In this document: positions 1-9,089 of the stretch, one piece after another
Layout of the letters: every line of letters begins with the position of its first letter
How positions within the stretch are numbered: the first letter of the stretch is position 1
Assembly (NCBI GenBank): GCA_022925895.1
Contig: JAKSYS010000747.1
Location: 1-28,064 of the forward strand
Direction: 5' to 3'
From: Fragilaria crotonensis
Taxonomy: Eukaryota; Bacillariophyta; Fragilariophyceae; Fragilariales; Fragilariaceae
DNA: 28,064 nucleotides
Notes under the pieces: model-generated
Seen by the model: only the letters and a program-made list of their open reading frames with translations
What the model was told of the DNA's origin: nothing
Databases searched by the model: none
Translations under genes and position numbers: made by a program

Positions 1-972
1 ACTCCAGTACAGGCAGAAAATCATGGTTCTAACAGAAGGCCATTTAAATCTTAAATAGCCTTCAATAAGGCTGTGCAGTCTCGCACAATGTTTGATATTG
101 TGCATATATCATATATGCATACGATGATACGCCATACGCCACACCTATCATAAGGCCAATCCGAAAACCAATGCTACAGTACCAAAACGAGTCTTGGGAC
201 ATTTCGGTTATGTTTGACACAAAAATCGACCCTCACCGATGGGCCAGGTGGCCCATTTTGTCCCTTATACGGGTTAATGAAGCTTTTGCCGTTTTGGTTG
301 TCCTTGTAAACATAACCTTACGAGGTACTCCCAACTCCCAACCAAAACGAAGTTCATTTCGGTTCGCCGACCAAAAGGGACTATGCAGTGCACCGTAATT
401 CCAAGTTCCCTCAATACAGATGATAATGAAAGTCGGTGCCGGTACATTGCAGTCAGACGCCTCCCCGAGATCTCGAACCAATCTGTTCGACATTATACAG
501 TATGCATAATGTTGTTGCCTGTGACTTGTGACCAATTGCCTCATGGGCGATTCTATTCGTATATCCTCGAGCTTCACAGGAACAAGTCCCAAACCTCTCC
601 TCGGTGAACCGTACGAGTACATGCCATCGTGAAAATCATCCGCAGTATCATGCAGAGCAAGTAAGGCAACTACCAGTACTACGAATGATAAGACTACGAC
701 CGAATTCGGCCCAACACAGCTCGATAAGCCGTTACTAGTAAAAACATGAATATATTATGACTATCAACACGTGGAGGACCGGATTCGGTTCTACATGAAG
801 GCTCGCCCTTGATAACCCATAGCTAGTCGTGGCATGCATTCCATCAACGTTGGTGAATACCACCGCACGCAGTTAACCGCACCGTAGTCTGTCCCATCCA
901 ACCACGATTGCCTGATCCAACCACGCAGCCACCCACAACCTCAGCTTCATTCCTCATTCCTGCAAGACTGAT
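1..972. other. Intergenic stretch with no convincing gene
   Basis: No convincing coding region is visible. A minus-strand open frame of 129 codons (233-622) has no recognisable domain and overlaps other weak frames on the opposite strand. Two similar segments in direct orientation, at 181-210 and 341-364, both begin ACCAAAACGA and both contain CATTTCGGTT. AT-rich palindromic sequence lies around 95-125. The 3' end probably holds the untranslated tail of the minus-strand gene that ends at 973. Confidence 0.5.
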
Positions 973-1353
973 TCAGTTGAAGACATCCCTCCTCTTCGTT
1001 TGCTTAGCGTTCTTGGACATACGTTGACCCTTCATCCTCATCTTTCCTGGGACGCCAATGGTAGAAAGTAAAGGAACCGGAGCTTCAGTAGGAGCTTCAG
1101 TAGGAGCTCGAGTAGGAGCTTCCGTGGGCGGTGCCGTAGGTGGCGGCGTCACTGGTGCAGGCGTCACTGGTGCAAGCGTCACAGGCGACACTGGTGCAAG
1201 CGTCACAGCCGCCACTGGAGCAGGTGTCACAGCCGCCACTGGCGCAGGTGTCACAGCCGCCACTGGTGCAGGTGTCCCAGGCGTCACTGGAGCAGGAGTC
1301 GCTGCCGTAGCTGAAGCGACCATGGCAAACAAGCCTAGAGTGCGAAACAACAT
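973..1353 (-). CDS. Small secreted Thr/Pro/Ala-repeat protein with basic tail
   Basis: This 126-residue protein starts with a classic signal peptide: a hydrophobic run in residues 1-18 ending ASATAA. It is followed by about four 8-residue units of the type TPAPVAAV, then shorter APTEAP units. The tail, from about residue 100, is rich in Lys/Arg and ends in KRRDVFN. The Thr/Pro-rich middle resembles mucin-like or hydroxyproline-type O-glycosylated wall proteins, so a secreted wall, frustule or mucilage protein is a reasonable inference. No enzymatic domain is seen. The lysine-rich tail loosely recalls silica-associated peptides, but no diagnostic motif is present. The repeat DNA (about 1065-1300) has 24-bp and 12-bp periods and keeps frame. 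The antisense frame across it is the low-complexity shadow. The start is the only ATG that gives a signal peptide. Intact, with no intron seen. Confidence 0.65.
   Translation of the reverse strand: MLFRTLGLFAMVASATAATPAPVTPGTPAPVAAVTPAPVAAVTPAPVAAVTLAPVSPVTLAPVTPAPVTPPPTAPPTEAPTRAPTEAPTEAPVPLLSTIGVPGKMRMKGQRMSKNAKQTKRRDVFN
1065..1300 (-). repeat. Coding minisatellite with 24-bp and 12-bp periods
   Basis: Near-perfect 24-bp units (in plus orientation ACTGG-GCAGGTGTCACAGCCGCC with third-position changes) occupy about 1190-1290. Shorter 12-bp units of the type GGAGCTTCAGTA occupy about 1075-1125. Both periods are multiples of three and encode TPAPVAAV and APTE repeats, so copy number can vary without breaking the reading frame. 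Confidence 0.75.
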
Positions 1354-2332
1354 GATGTATCAGGACAGGTTTTCGCACCAAACAAGAATTGTGTCCTCTG
1401 TATACTCGTGGAGTTGACGAAAAAGTCACGAGCATTGGGAATCGGGATTCGAAGGCGACCGGAGAGCACTACCAGGTACTGTACTATAAACTATTTAATA
1501 GAGAATACGGGTTTAACTTTATGCATAGGCCCAAGGTGCGCTCAGGTTGTAGTCATTATAAACAATCTGGTGAATCGTATGAAACCATGTACTACAAGTG
1601 CTGTGGAAGATGATGAGGGGTGTCTTATTTAAGGGAATCCGATTAAATGGTCTTCATACGACACACTACTTAGGAATGTTGTAGAAAATTTAGCTTCACG
1701 AGGAATCCAAATCGGAAGGGTGGTAGGGAAATCCTATGTTTTTCGAACACTGTTTGCCGCCGGCCCTCCTGTTAAAGTACAGAATTTTGTCTTGAAAACG
1801 ATACTGGATTCTCCGAGTATCATGGTACACTTTGATATTGGACTTCGTAAAACTGCAGTAGCTTCTTACAAAAGTACGGCTACGAAATTCATGGTACTCT
1901 TCACACTGTGCTCCAAGTACCAGGTATGATACTTGTATGTATACGAGTATACGTCATATGTCATATGATACCCGGTATCAATGTCATAAAGTCACGAGGT
2001 CGAAATTTTGACACCATCGTCGCGGTCTGTCGTCGGTACCGAGTGGGAGCACCTGGCACAAGGCGCATTTGTTTTCTGTGCCAAGATCACGACTCGATCG
2101 AATCCTACGATTGGGATTGATTGGTACAAATGCCCATGGAATCAAATGCAAGGTAGACTCCGACGATGAACTCAACGCCTGTCGCCGCCCACCTCCAGAG
2201 ACGTCGACTTCTCACTCTCTCATCACAACAAAGAATCAAAACTTTGAGTGCAATAACGACACAACATCGTAATCGACGTTTGCTGCTCAAAGCCCTCCCC
2301 CTTTTTCAAAAAGAAAATCATCAAGTTTCCAA
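1354..2332. other. Intergenic stretch between the repeat protein and the poly-Q ORF
   Basis: Only short open frames (under 75 codons) without recognisable features occur here. The first 100 bases should include the promoter of the minus-strand secreted protein. Position 1900-1985 is rich in GTATAC and CATATG palindromes. A pyrimidine/adenine-rich tract ending near 2330 could be the leader of the following plus-strand ORF. No RNA gene or transposon end was recognised. Confidence 0.4.
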
Positions 2333-2608
2333 ATGGAGAATCCAACCACGTATCCCAAGCAACCTGTCATGATTACTACAATCATGAAGGAGCATGATCC
2401 CAACGAAGATCCATTTGCTGATCTTGTCGATGATAGTCAAAATCAAATGGTGTCACCGTTGGAGTATGGCTCCGGAGCAGTCTCTCCACCCAAGCAGTTC
2501 CAGCAGCAGTTGCAGCAACAGCAACAGCAGGGTGGTGACAATGAGGTTCACCAAGAGGCAACCAACAATCAGGTCGCTTCCGGGGATGAGGAACAGCATT
2601 CCAACTAG
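2333..2608 (+). CDS. Short acidic poly-glutamine protein, unknown function
   Basis: The 91-codon ORF opens in an AAA-ATG context. Its N-terminal half is acidic (EHDPNEDPFADLVDDS). A glutamine tract follows at about residues 56-66 (QQQLQQQQQQ), with an acidic tail ending EEQHSN. No domain is recognised and the protein is predicted to be largely disordered. The composition fits a small regulatory or adaptor protein, but that is speculation. It could also be an exon of a longer gene, because overlapping frames upstream (2166-2372) are open. Its reality rests only on the uninterrupted frame, the biased composition and a plausible start context. Confidence 0.4.
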   Translation: MENPTTYPKQPVMITTIMKEHDPNEDPFADLVDDSQNQMVSPLEYGSGAVSPPKQFQQQLQQQQQQGGDNEVHQEATNNQVASGDEEQHSN

Positions 2609-3890
2609 TACGTTGTACTTTTGTACAAGTACACATGTACGAATGGATTTTCTCTCACCTGTGAGAGATACAAGGATACGGAGATATAATAGATGGGCAT
2701 AGATTGGGGTCGTCATGTCCTTCGGCAGACGTATAAATTCAAATAGATAGACCTTTTTTTATATTAAAACAATGCTTTTTTCATGGCGGACCGGTGAGGA
2801 AGGAAGGCCAGAAACTGGTCGTGAGCCATAAACTGCAAGCGCGACTTGGTGAATGAACTCTCGTATTTCTATAGGACAGGTGAGAGCGCCGAGATTCATC
2901 AAAGACTCATGATGATTAGCGACAAAGATGCGGATATATGTGACGGGCAGTCTCCAAAACGATCATGTCTTGAAGATCAAAAAGAATCGACATCAAAATT
3001 CATCTGAAAAAATGTAACGAGAATCGAGGTTGGTTGCTGTCCCGCTTTGTGTGTTTTGTTTGCAAATACAAAGCGATGTGCGAAATAGCTCGTCGTAATT
3101 TTTGATCGTCGCGTCGCGTTTGGAACGTGTCGTTATCAAATGCTGACAAAATGGTCTGACAGCTGCATCCAAACACCATATCGTACATGATTGTTCCAGA
3201 TTCACCTTGTTTGGTACTGTATTCTGTCGTGTATAGAACGTAAACGATCCTGTTCTTTGCCAGTTTGTCCCACTCGGCACGTTCCAACCCAGAACTGAGG
3301 TGCGCGGATTGCATGAGGGATGGACGAACTCTTACTCGGACCACGGTGGTGGTGGTAAAGTATGTATGCACATACTGTCTCACAAATCTTCTCTACATAA
3401 TAGAACGTGACATTGGAGGTTCATGCCAATGAGCCCAAGGAGTTCGTCTAGTAGACGTGATCTGGTGGCTTGCCATCCGTCGACTTTATACTACCAACAG
3501 GTTCGTGAGGGAGGAAAAACATGTGCCGTTGGAGCAGGACACTCGAAGGAAGCACCACTCCTTTCGCCAACACATTCTCAGCCCGTCACACAGACACACA
3601 TACCGTTGCGATCGCTGCGTGTTTGTCATTGTGTTTCTCGATTCTATTGGATCTTGTGTACGATGCTGAAGGATTTCCATGGCGAGACATGGATCAGGAC
3701 CGAAAGCTTCATTTGTCATACCGGGGCGCTGCATTGTCACTCCGAAATTTCGAACAGTGAATGTTTTATGTCGAGCCATGAATAGGAACATATGTGTGAC
3801 AGAGTGGTGAATCATTGGTCGAAACGGGACACGGGACAGGATTGATCATACAGGGGCCGATGATAGGCAAGTTTGAGTGACACTCCGACT
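2609..3890. other. Stretch with only weak, unassigned open frames
   Basis: A minus-strand frame of 127 codons (3000-3383), an overlapping minus-strand frame (2993-3280) and several plus-strand frames (3423-3815) are open. None has a signal peptide, domain or repeat that I recognise, and strongly overlapping frames on both strands argue against assigning one. T-rich sequence at 2752-2780 may be the 3' end of the poly-Q gene transcript. The last 100 bases probably hold the leader of the lectin-glycosidase gene. Confidence 0.4.
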
Positions 3891-5821
3891 ATGCTACTTA
3901 CCTCAGTATCCCATGGAGTAGAATTTTCTGTAGCAGGAGCGTACCATTCGGAGTCGATTTTGGCAAGCATCACAAATTCATTCCAATCGCACCGGATCCA
4001 ACAAGACACCATGCCGAACGAGAGAGAGGCAGTGGAAGTTGTCTTCATGGGAAGGAAACTCAATGACAAGAGAATCCTGCTTCCTCCAAAGTTCACTCGA
4101 TCGGATGTTGACACTGAAGACATTGAGGTTGCCAGCAATAGTAGTACAACTAGTGTCATGTATGAGAAACACTACGTTGCCAAAGAACAAACGCACTGTC
4201 GAAGGAAATGTTGGTTCTATTTCATCTTGGTGGGTGCACTTGTGTCCTCAGGTATTGGTGTGACGATTGTGTTGGTTCAAAACAGGTCAGGCAATGTCTC
4301 TCCAGTAGTTTCGAGCGCCTCGTCATCTACATCAACAAAGCCGACTGGACCCAATCCAATTTCCATCACGACAAGCAACCCTACCGACAGCCCGTCCTCA
4401 CCTCTTCCGATTCCAAAACCTACGGAACCATCTACAACAAGCACGGCAAGCCCTTCCGTCATGCCAAATCCAGAAACGTCACTTCCTCAGACTCCCAACC
4501 CTTCGGAATCATCGGCACCGCCAACACCAGTACCTACCCCTAATCCGACCGCCAGTCCAGTGGCACCGTTCACACCACTGTTCCCGATCTCACGCCCCGT
4601 GGCTCCACCAGCCGTAACAAGTGGTATCGACTATACCAACATTTTACTTACTGCCAACACACGCATATCACGGAATGAAGTATTGTATTCTCCCAATGGT
4701 CAGTTTTCTATATTCCTCACATCCGACAATGGTGACTTGGTCCTCATGGACAACACGAACAACATTGTTGTTTGGCGTGCCAATGCTGGTGGAGGAGCAC
4801 AAACTTGTAATTTGCAACCCGATGGCAACATGTTGTTGCGACGATCGGATGGTTCCGTCACCTGGTCGACCCAGACCAGTGCCTATCCTGGTGCATCGTT
4901 GCGATTGGACGATGGTGGACAATTGTCACTCATGGTGGAAGACGGAATCCCCATCTGGTTGGCAGGCATACCACGAGGACAGTACAACAATGATACAACA
5001 ACAACAACAACAACTCACACTAGTTTGACATTTCCCATTCGTGGTGCCTTTTATTATCCATGGTTCCCGAAACATGGTCGGTGAACGGGAGTCCGGTCCA
5101 CTTTCGTCCACGATTGGGATATTACAGTAACGGACAGTCCAGCACGCAGGAGGCTCATGTGGATATGCTCCATTATGCTCATGTTGATGTGGCAATTGCC
5201 TCCTGGTGGGGACCCGATTCACATTTGGATCGATCACGTATTACCAATCTACTCAACAAATCTCGTGGCAAATCTCTCTTTTGGACCATTTATCACGAAA
5301 TCGAACGCGATTTCAACCCATCCGTGCAAGAGATTCAAGCCGATTTGGCATACCTGAAGAAATGGTTTGCATGGCATGAGAATTGGGCACACATTGATGG
5401 ACTCCCCGTTCTGTTCTTGTACAATGAAGATGATTGCAATGTCAGCGAACGATGGATGACTGCAGCCCAGGGAGAATGGTTTGTCGTCCTCAAATTGTTT
5501 CGCGATTACGAGAATTGTGCCGTCCAACCGAGTCAATGGCACCAGTATGGGCCTGCCGGAGCAGTTGCTCATCAGCCGGGATATTCCTTCTCTATATCAC
5601 CAGGCTTTTGGAGAGCCGATCTAGCAGAGCCACAGTTGGCAAGAGTTTCAAAGGAGGACTTTTATTCCAGCGTGGTGAGCATGGTAAATAGCAGCGAGCC
5701 ATGGCAGCTTATCACTACATTCAACGAATGGGGGGAGGGAACCGCTGTGGAACCGGCAGCGGAATGGGCTAGTTCGTCTGGATATGGCTACTATTTGGAC
5801 GCTCTGCATGATGTATATTAA
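3891..5821 (+). CDS. Type II membrane protein: B-lectin domain fused to GH99-like glycosidase (one frameshift)
   Basis: The probable product is a Golgi or cell-surface glycan hydrolase. A short cytosolic N-terminus and a basic stop (CRRKCW, near 4200) precede one transmembrane helix (about 4210-4280). A Pro/Thr/Ser-rich stalk (4290-4610) follows, then a bulb-type mannose-binding lectin fold (about 4620-4980; NGQFSIFLTSDNGDLVLMD and LQPDGNMLLRRSDGS) and a GH99-like domain (about 5035-5815). The last shows GAFYYPWFP, LGYYSNG, ASWWGPDSH and FNEWGEGTAVEP. The N-E-W-x-E pair matches the two essential carboxylates of GH99 endo-alpha-mannosidases. A single-base break at about 5066-5068, in a CCC run, splits the ORF into 3891-5084 and 5060-5821. 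Both sides align seamlessly with the family, so a missing base (error or mutation) is likely. Two start choices exist: ATG 3891, or ATG 4011, which has the better ACC context. Function is inferred from family; the substrate is unknown. Confidence 0.8.
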
Positions 5822-6009
5822 AGTTTGTAAACTTTTCCTCCATCCCTGCCAACAGACGAAATTTCCCAAAGCTACGGCTTCTCTCATAACCCGTCGCGCA
5901 CACGGAAGTTCCACCAATCCCCACTACGGACCTGGGAAGTGCTACAGTAGACACCGCGATCGCGGGGAATAAAGCATAATTTGTTCATACCCCATTACTA
6001 AAAGCTTGT
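5822..6009. terminator. Convergent 3' ends of the GH99-like and INCENP-like genes
   Basis: These 188 bases separate two genes that point at each other, so both transcript 3' ends should fall here. AATAAAGC at about 5969-5976 on the plus strand resembles a polyadenylation signal for the glycosidase gene. No other feature is seen. Confidence 0.4.
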
Positions 6010-8262
6010 TTAGGAAGTGCTGTCGAACCCCATGGTTCGCTTATAGACCAGCTTTTCAGCGGCGGTGACTCGATCTTTTGTCCAGTTTCCGGAACTGGTT
6101 CGTTTCTTAAAGCGATTCCGCTTCTTGTCAAATATTGCTTCCAGGTCACACGTCTCAACTTCTGGAAATAGTGCATCTGGATCCAATCGATTTCCATTTT
6201 CGTCATATTGTTGTTTCAAGGCAGTAATAAGATTCTCTTTCTGAGCCCAGTCTGGAATCTTCTTCTTCGGACCAGAACCTGAATCATCACTCTCGTCGCT
6301 GTCACTTTCATCTCTATCTGATATTTGGTAGGTATCGAGTGGCGACCTAATGTTCAACTCATTTGCTGGCGGTAGCAGTGGATTTTCAGGAAGCTGTGGT
6401 TTCTCTGGTGGAGGAGGAGGCCACACAGAGGCAACTGTCGTTTTGATCGGGACTTCATTCAAGGCAACAGCAGATTTACCTGGGACACTGCTCGCAATTG
6501 GTGTCGTGGTTTGGCTGACTGGTAACCTTGAGAGCAGCGTGCTTTTCACGAATCTTTGCTGTCATTTGCGTTCGCTTGTCTTCTTCTTTTGATTTGCGGT
6601 CAGCAATTTACTCGTCGATAAAGCAACTGGCTTCAACGGTTCGTTTTGTTTGCTGTTTGATGGCTTAAGCACGTGACTCGTAGTAGATGCAGCAACGACA
6701 GCAGTGATCGGTTTGCTCTTCCCTCTCAATTCGGCAAGACGCTGCTTTCGAGCATCAGCAAGCATCTTTTGTTTATCTTTGACTATCGACGACGAGAATG
6801 GCGCCTTGAGAGAGGCATCCTTAGTTCCATCACTCGGAATCTTGACTGAAGTGGACGAATTGACAGAGCTGACATCAAAGTCCTTTACCGACTCGGAATA
6901 ATCCAAACTCGCTGCCACAGGCAGCGCGGGGACACTAGTAACCTCTGTAACCATCGCAGCACTATCAGCATCAACAATGGGTACGTCTGGTTCAATTTTC
7001 GGTCCCTTTTTCGTTGCCGAGGAGAACAGAGCGACAGCATCCGACTTGTGCGCTGACAGAAATGTAGATGCCGTCCTAACCAGGGACTTCTTAATGCTGG
7101 CAAAGGGCGACAACGCAGTGGACGACTTCGCAGGTAGGGTTATCTCCTGTGGTCGTGGTTGTTGAAATTTCGACGTGATACGGTTTGGCGAGAAGAGTGC
7201 AGCAGAACTTTTGACAAAGGAATGATGAACCGGTGGTGCACTTTCTTTTTCAGATTGCACGGCCTTTGCAGCTTCTTCTTTAGCCGCGATGAGTGCCGCA
7301 ACCGTCGTCGGCGGTGGACGTTGGTCAATCACATCCACTGACATTTGATCAGCATCAGAGTTGGAACGAGTCGACACGAGAGACATGCGATTCTCGTTAT
7401 TCTTAGCTTCCACTGATTCATGCGTTTCACCAATGGTCGGACTAATCTCACGGTCTGGTTCATCATCAAGAATTGGTTGGGAGTCGGATTTGACTTCCGA
7501 CGATTCAACAACAAGATCGTTTGTTTCAGGTCCCGCAAGCGCTCCCAACAATCGCTTTTGCAACTCTTTTTCAGGCCTCCGGTCTCAGATTCTTAGTCCT
7601 TAGCTCCTTGCGAAGTTCAGGTACTTTCATGGACATGACTGAGAGGTACTGCGGATGAGTACTAAACTCATCGGGATAGACAGGAACCACAATCTGACTC
7701 GTTTTGATGGACATGTTGAGGCTCGACTGGGACGTCTGTTTCTGCAGTTGAAATTGTTTCTGTTGCGATGTAAGGCTGCTGTGTTTGGGCTGCTTGAAAA
7801 TATTGTTCCCATTGGTGCTACTTTTGTGTGGAGGTTGATTTTCCTTTTGTCCATAGGTTGTAGCACCACCACCACCGAATTTGGAGGATGAGTTTGCCGC
7901 AGTCTTTATCTTTTTATTGGAGATGGCGTCAATGGTTGCCGTCATCGCTACAGGTGCATTTGTAATGGGATTAAGGCCCATCGTTTCGGCTTCAGCGGCA
8001 TCTGTCTCCTTGAGAAGCTTGCGCTTGTAGGACTGTGTTGTGTGATGCAAGCGTTAGTATTTGAATTGTGAACAATGGCTTGCACTCCAGAACGAACACT
8101 TACATCGAATTTTTCATTCAACCACTGCATCGACGAATTATGCTCGTCTTGCATGCATTGAATGGTGTCAGCTCGTCGTTCTTGCACTTGGTGAATGACA
8201 TCAGTCAGGCTGTGAACGACATTGCTCTTGTTGGCGGCATTTCCAAGAGGAGGTGACGGCAT
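6010..8262 (-). CDS. INCENP: INCENP-like chromosomal passenger scaffold with SAP-like motif
   Basis: INCENP anchors Aurora kinase in the chromosomal passenger complex at centromeres and the spindle midzone. The C-terminus (6258-6013) is a clear IN-box: an IPDWAQ entry, DPDALFPEVETCDLEAIF, then RFKKRTSSGNW. The TSS (6099-6091) is the site Aurora phosphorylates to complete its own activation. Exon 1 is 8262-8104, encoding a helical N-terminus (VIHQVQERRADTIQCMQDE) of the kind that binds Survivin/Borealin. A 71-nt intron (8103-8033, GTAAGT...CACAG) follows with phase-0 joins. Near 7610-7540 a SAP-like motif reads MKVPELRKELRTKNL, then KELQKRLLGAL. The middle is long, disordered and S/T/P-rich (PPPPPEKP). 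Two irregularities exist: a one-base frame break at about 7571-7580 inside the SAP motif, and an in-frame TGA at 6562-6564, where another frame reads TAKIREKHAALK. Total is about 725 residues. The IN-box call is secure; the SAP call is moderate. Confidence 0.82.
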
Positions 8263-9089
8263 GGTGGAGAGAGGTAAGAGTAGATTACAAGTTTGGAGTA
8301 AACTGTAGGCCCTCTAAAGACTGAACACTTGAACAGCAACAATTGATTGACAATCGAACGATGACAAGATGGTGTGATGACACAACGACACAACAAGTGG
8401 AAAGAAACGATGGATTTTGTGATGATTTTGAAAACAACGGTCAAACGTGTATATAGGATATATGATTTGAAGATGTTCATATAACGCTATCCTTATAGAT
8501 GGACAAAGATTCTTCATCGTCTGTCCAGCCTGCCTTGGCGTTCTGAGCCTGGCTCTGCCAGCAGCCAAATTTCCCGTCTGCTTCGCAATCCTACATGTCT
8601 CTCTATCGCCGACATTCGGTCGGCATTTTCGAATTCGCAGCCAGATTTTGCAGCGAAATGGTTTATACGTTTATACCAGTACTTCTGTTAGTAGCTAGAG
8701 TACCGTGTAGTACAGTGCTCCCAGTACGGGTAGGTACTAGTTCTACTCGATACTGGTAGTACCACGGTATCGGAAAGTTCGGACATCCACTCGTCCTCTG
8801 CCTGTCTCGCTGCAGCTGCTGGAGTCGCCATTTCGCCATTTTGGAAAGATCCGAATCCAGTCCAACCACTTTTCTAGACTTGTACTTGTACTCTTGTAGC
8901 ACTCCAGTATTGGTATCAGTAGGTAGTATGGTACAAGGGAGAGTCTTCTGATCCAGCGGACAAACCGACTGCCAACGACAATCCGCATTTGCATTCTGCC
9001 CTATAACCTTCATTGCGTTTGTTCTCTGAGTACTCCTGCATTCGTTCCTTCACTACAGCTTCAGTTACAACTACAACAAGATCACAACA
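8263..9089. promoter_or_regulatory. Shared divergent upstream region of INCENP-like and PDHB genes
   Basis: This 827-bp spacer separates two start codons that face apart (8262 minus, 9090 plus), so it must contain both promoters. No canonical TATA box is obvious. It is dense in GTAC and GGTACT palindromes between 8690 and 8945. A minus-strand open frame at 8663-9013 lacks any recognisable protein feature and is judged accidental. The segment 9046-9089 is A/C-rich and looks like a leader (ACAACTACAACAAGATC) directly before the PDHB ATG. Confidence 0.5.

Noticed and set aside
181..364. Two ACCAAAACGA...CATTTCGGTT segments as possible element ends
   Set aside because: They are in direct, not inverted, orientation, and no target duplication was found.
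233..622. Minus-strand 129-codon frame
   Set aside because: No domain, no codon bias, and competing frames on the other strand.
1065..1300. Possible CRISPR array
   Set aside because: The units are contiguous 24-bp and 12-bp coding repeats with no unique spacers.
1058..1417. Plus-strand 119-codon Gly/Val/Ala-rich frame over the repeat gene
   Set aside because: It is the antisense shadow of the minisatellite. The minus strand gives a proper signal peptide and start.
8663..9013. Minus-strand 116-codon frame upstream of PDHB
   Set aside because: Lies in GTAC-rich promoter sequence; no protein feature; overlaps another equally open frame.
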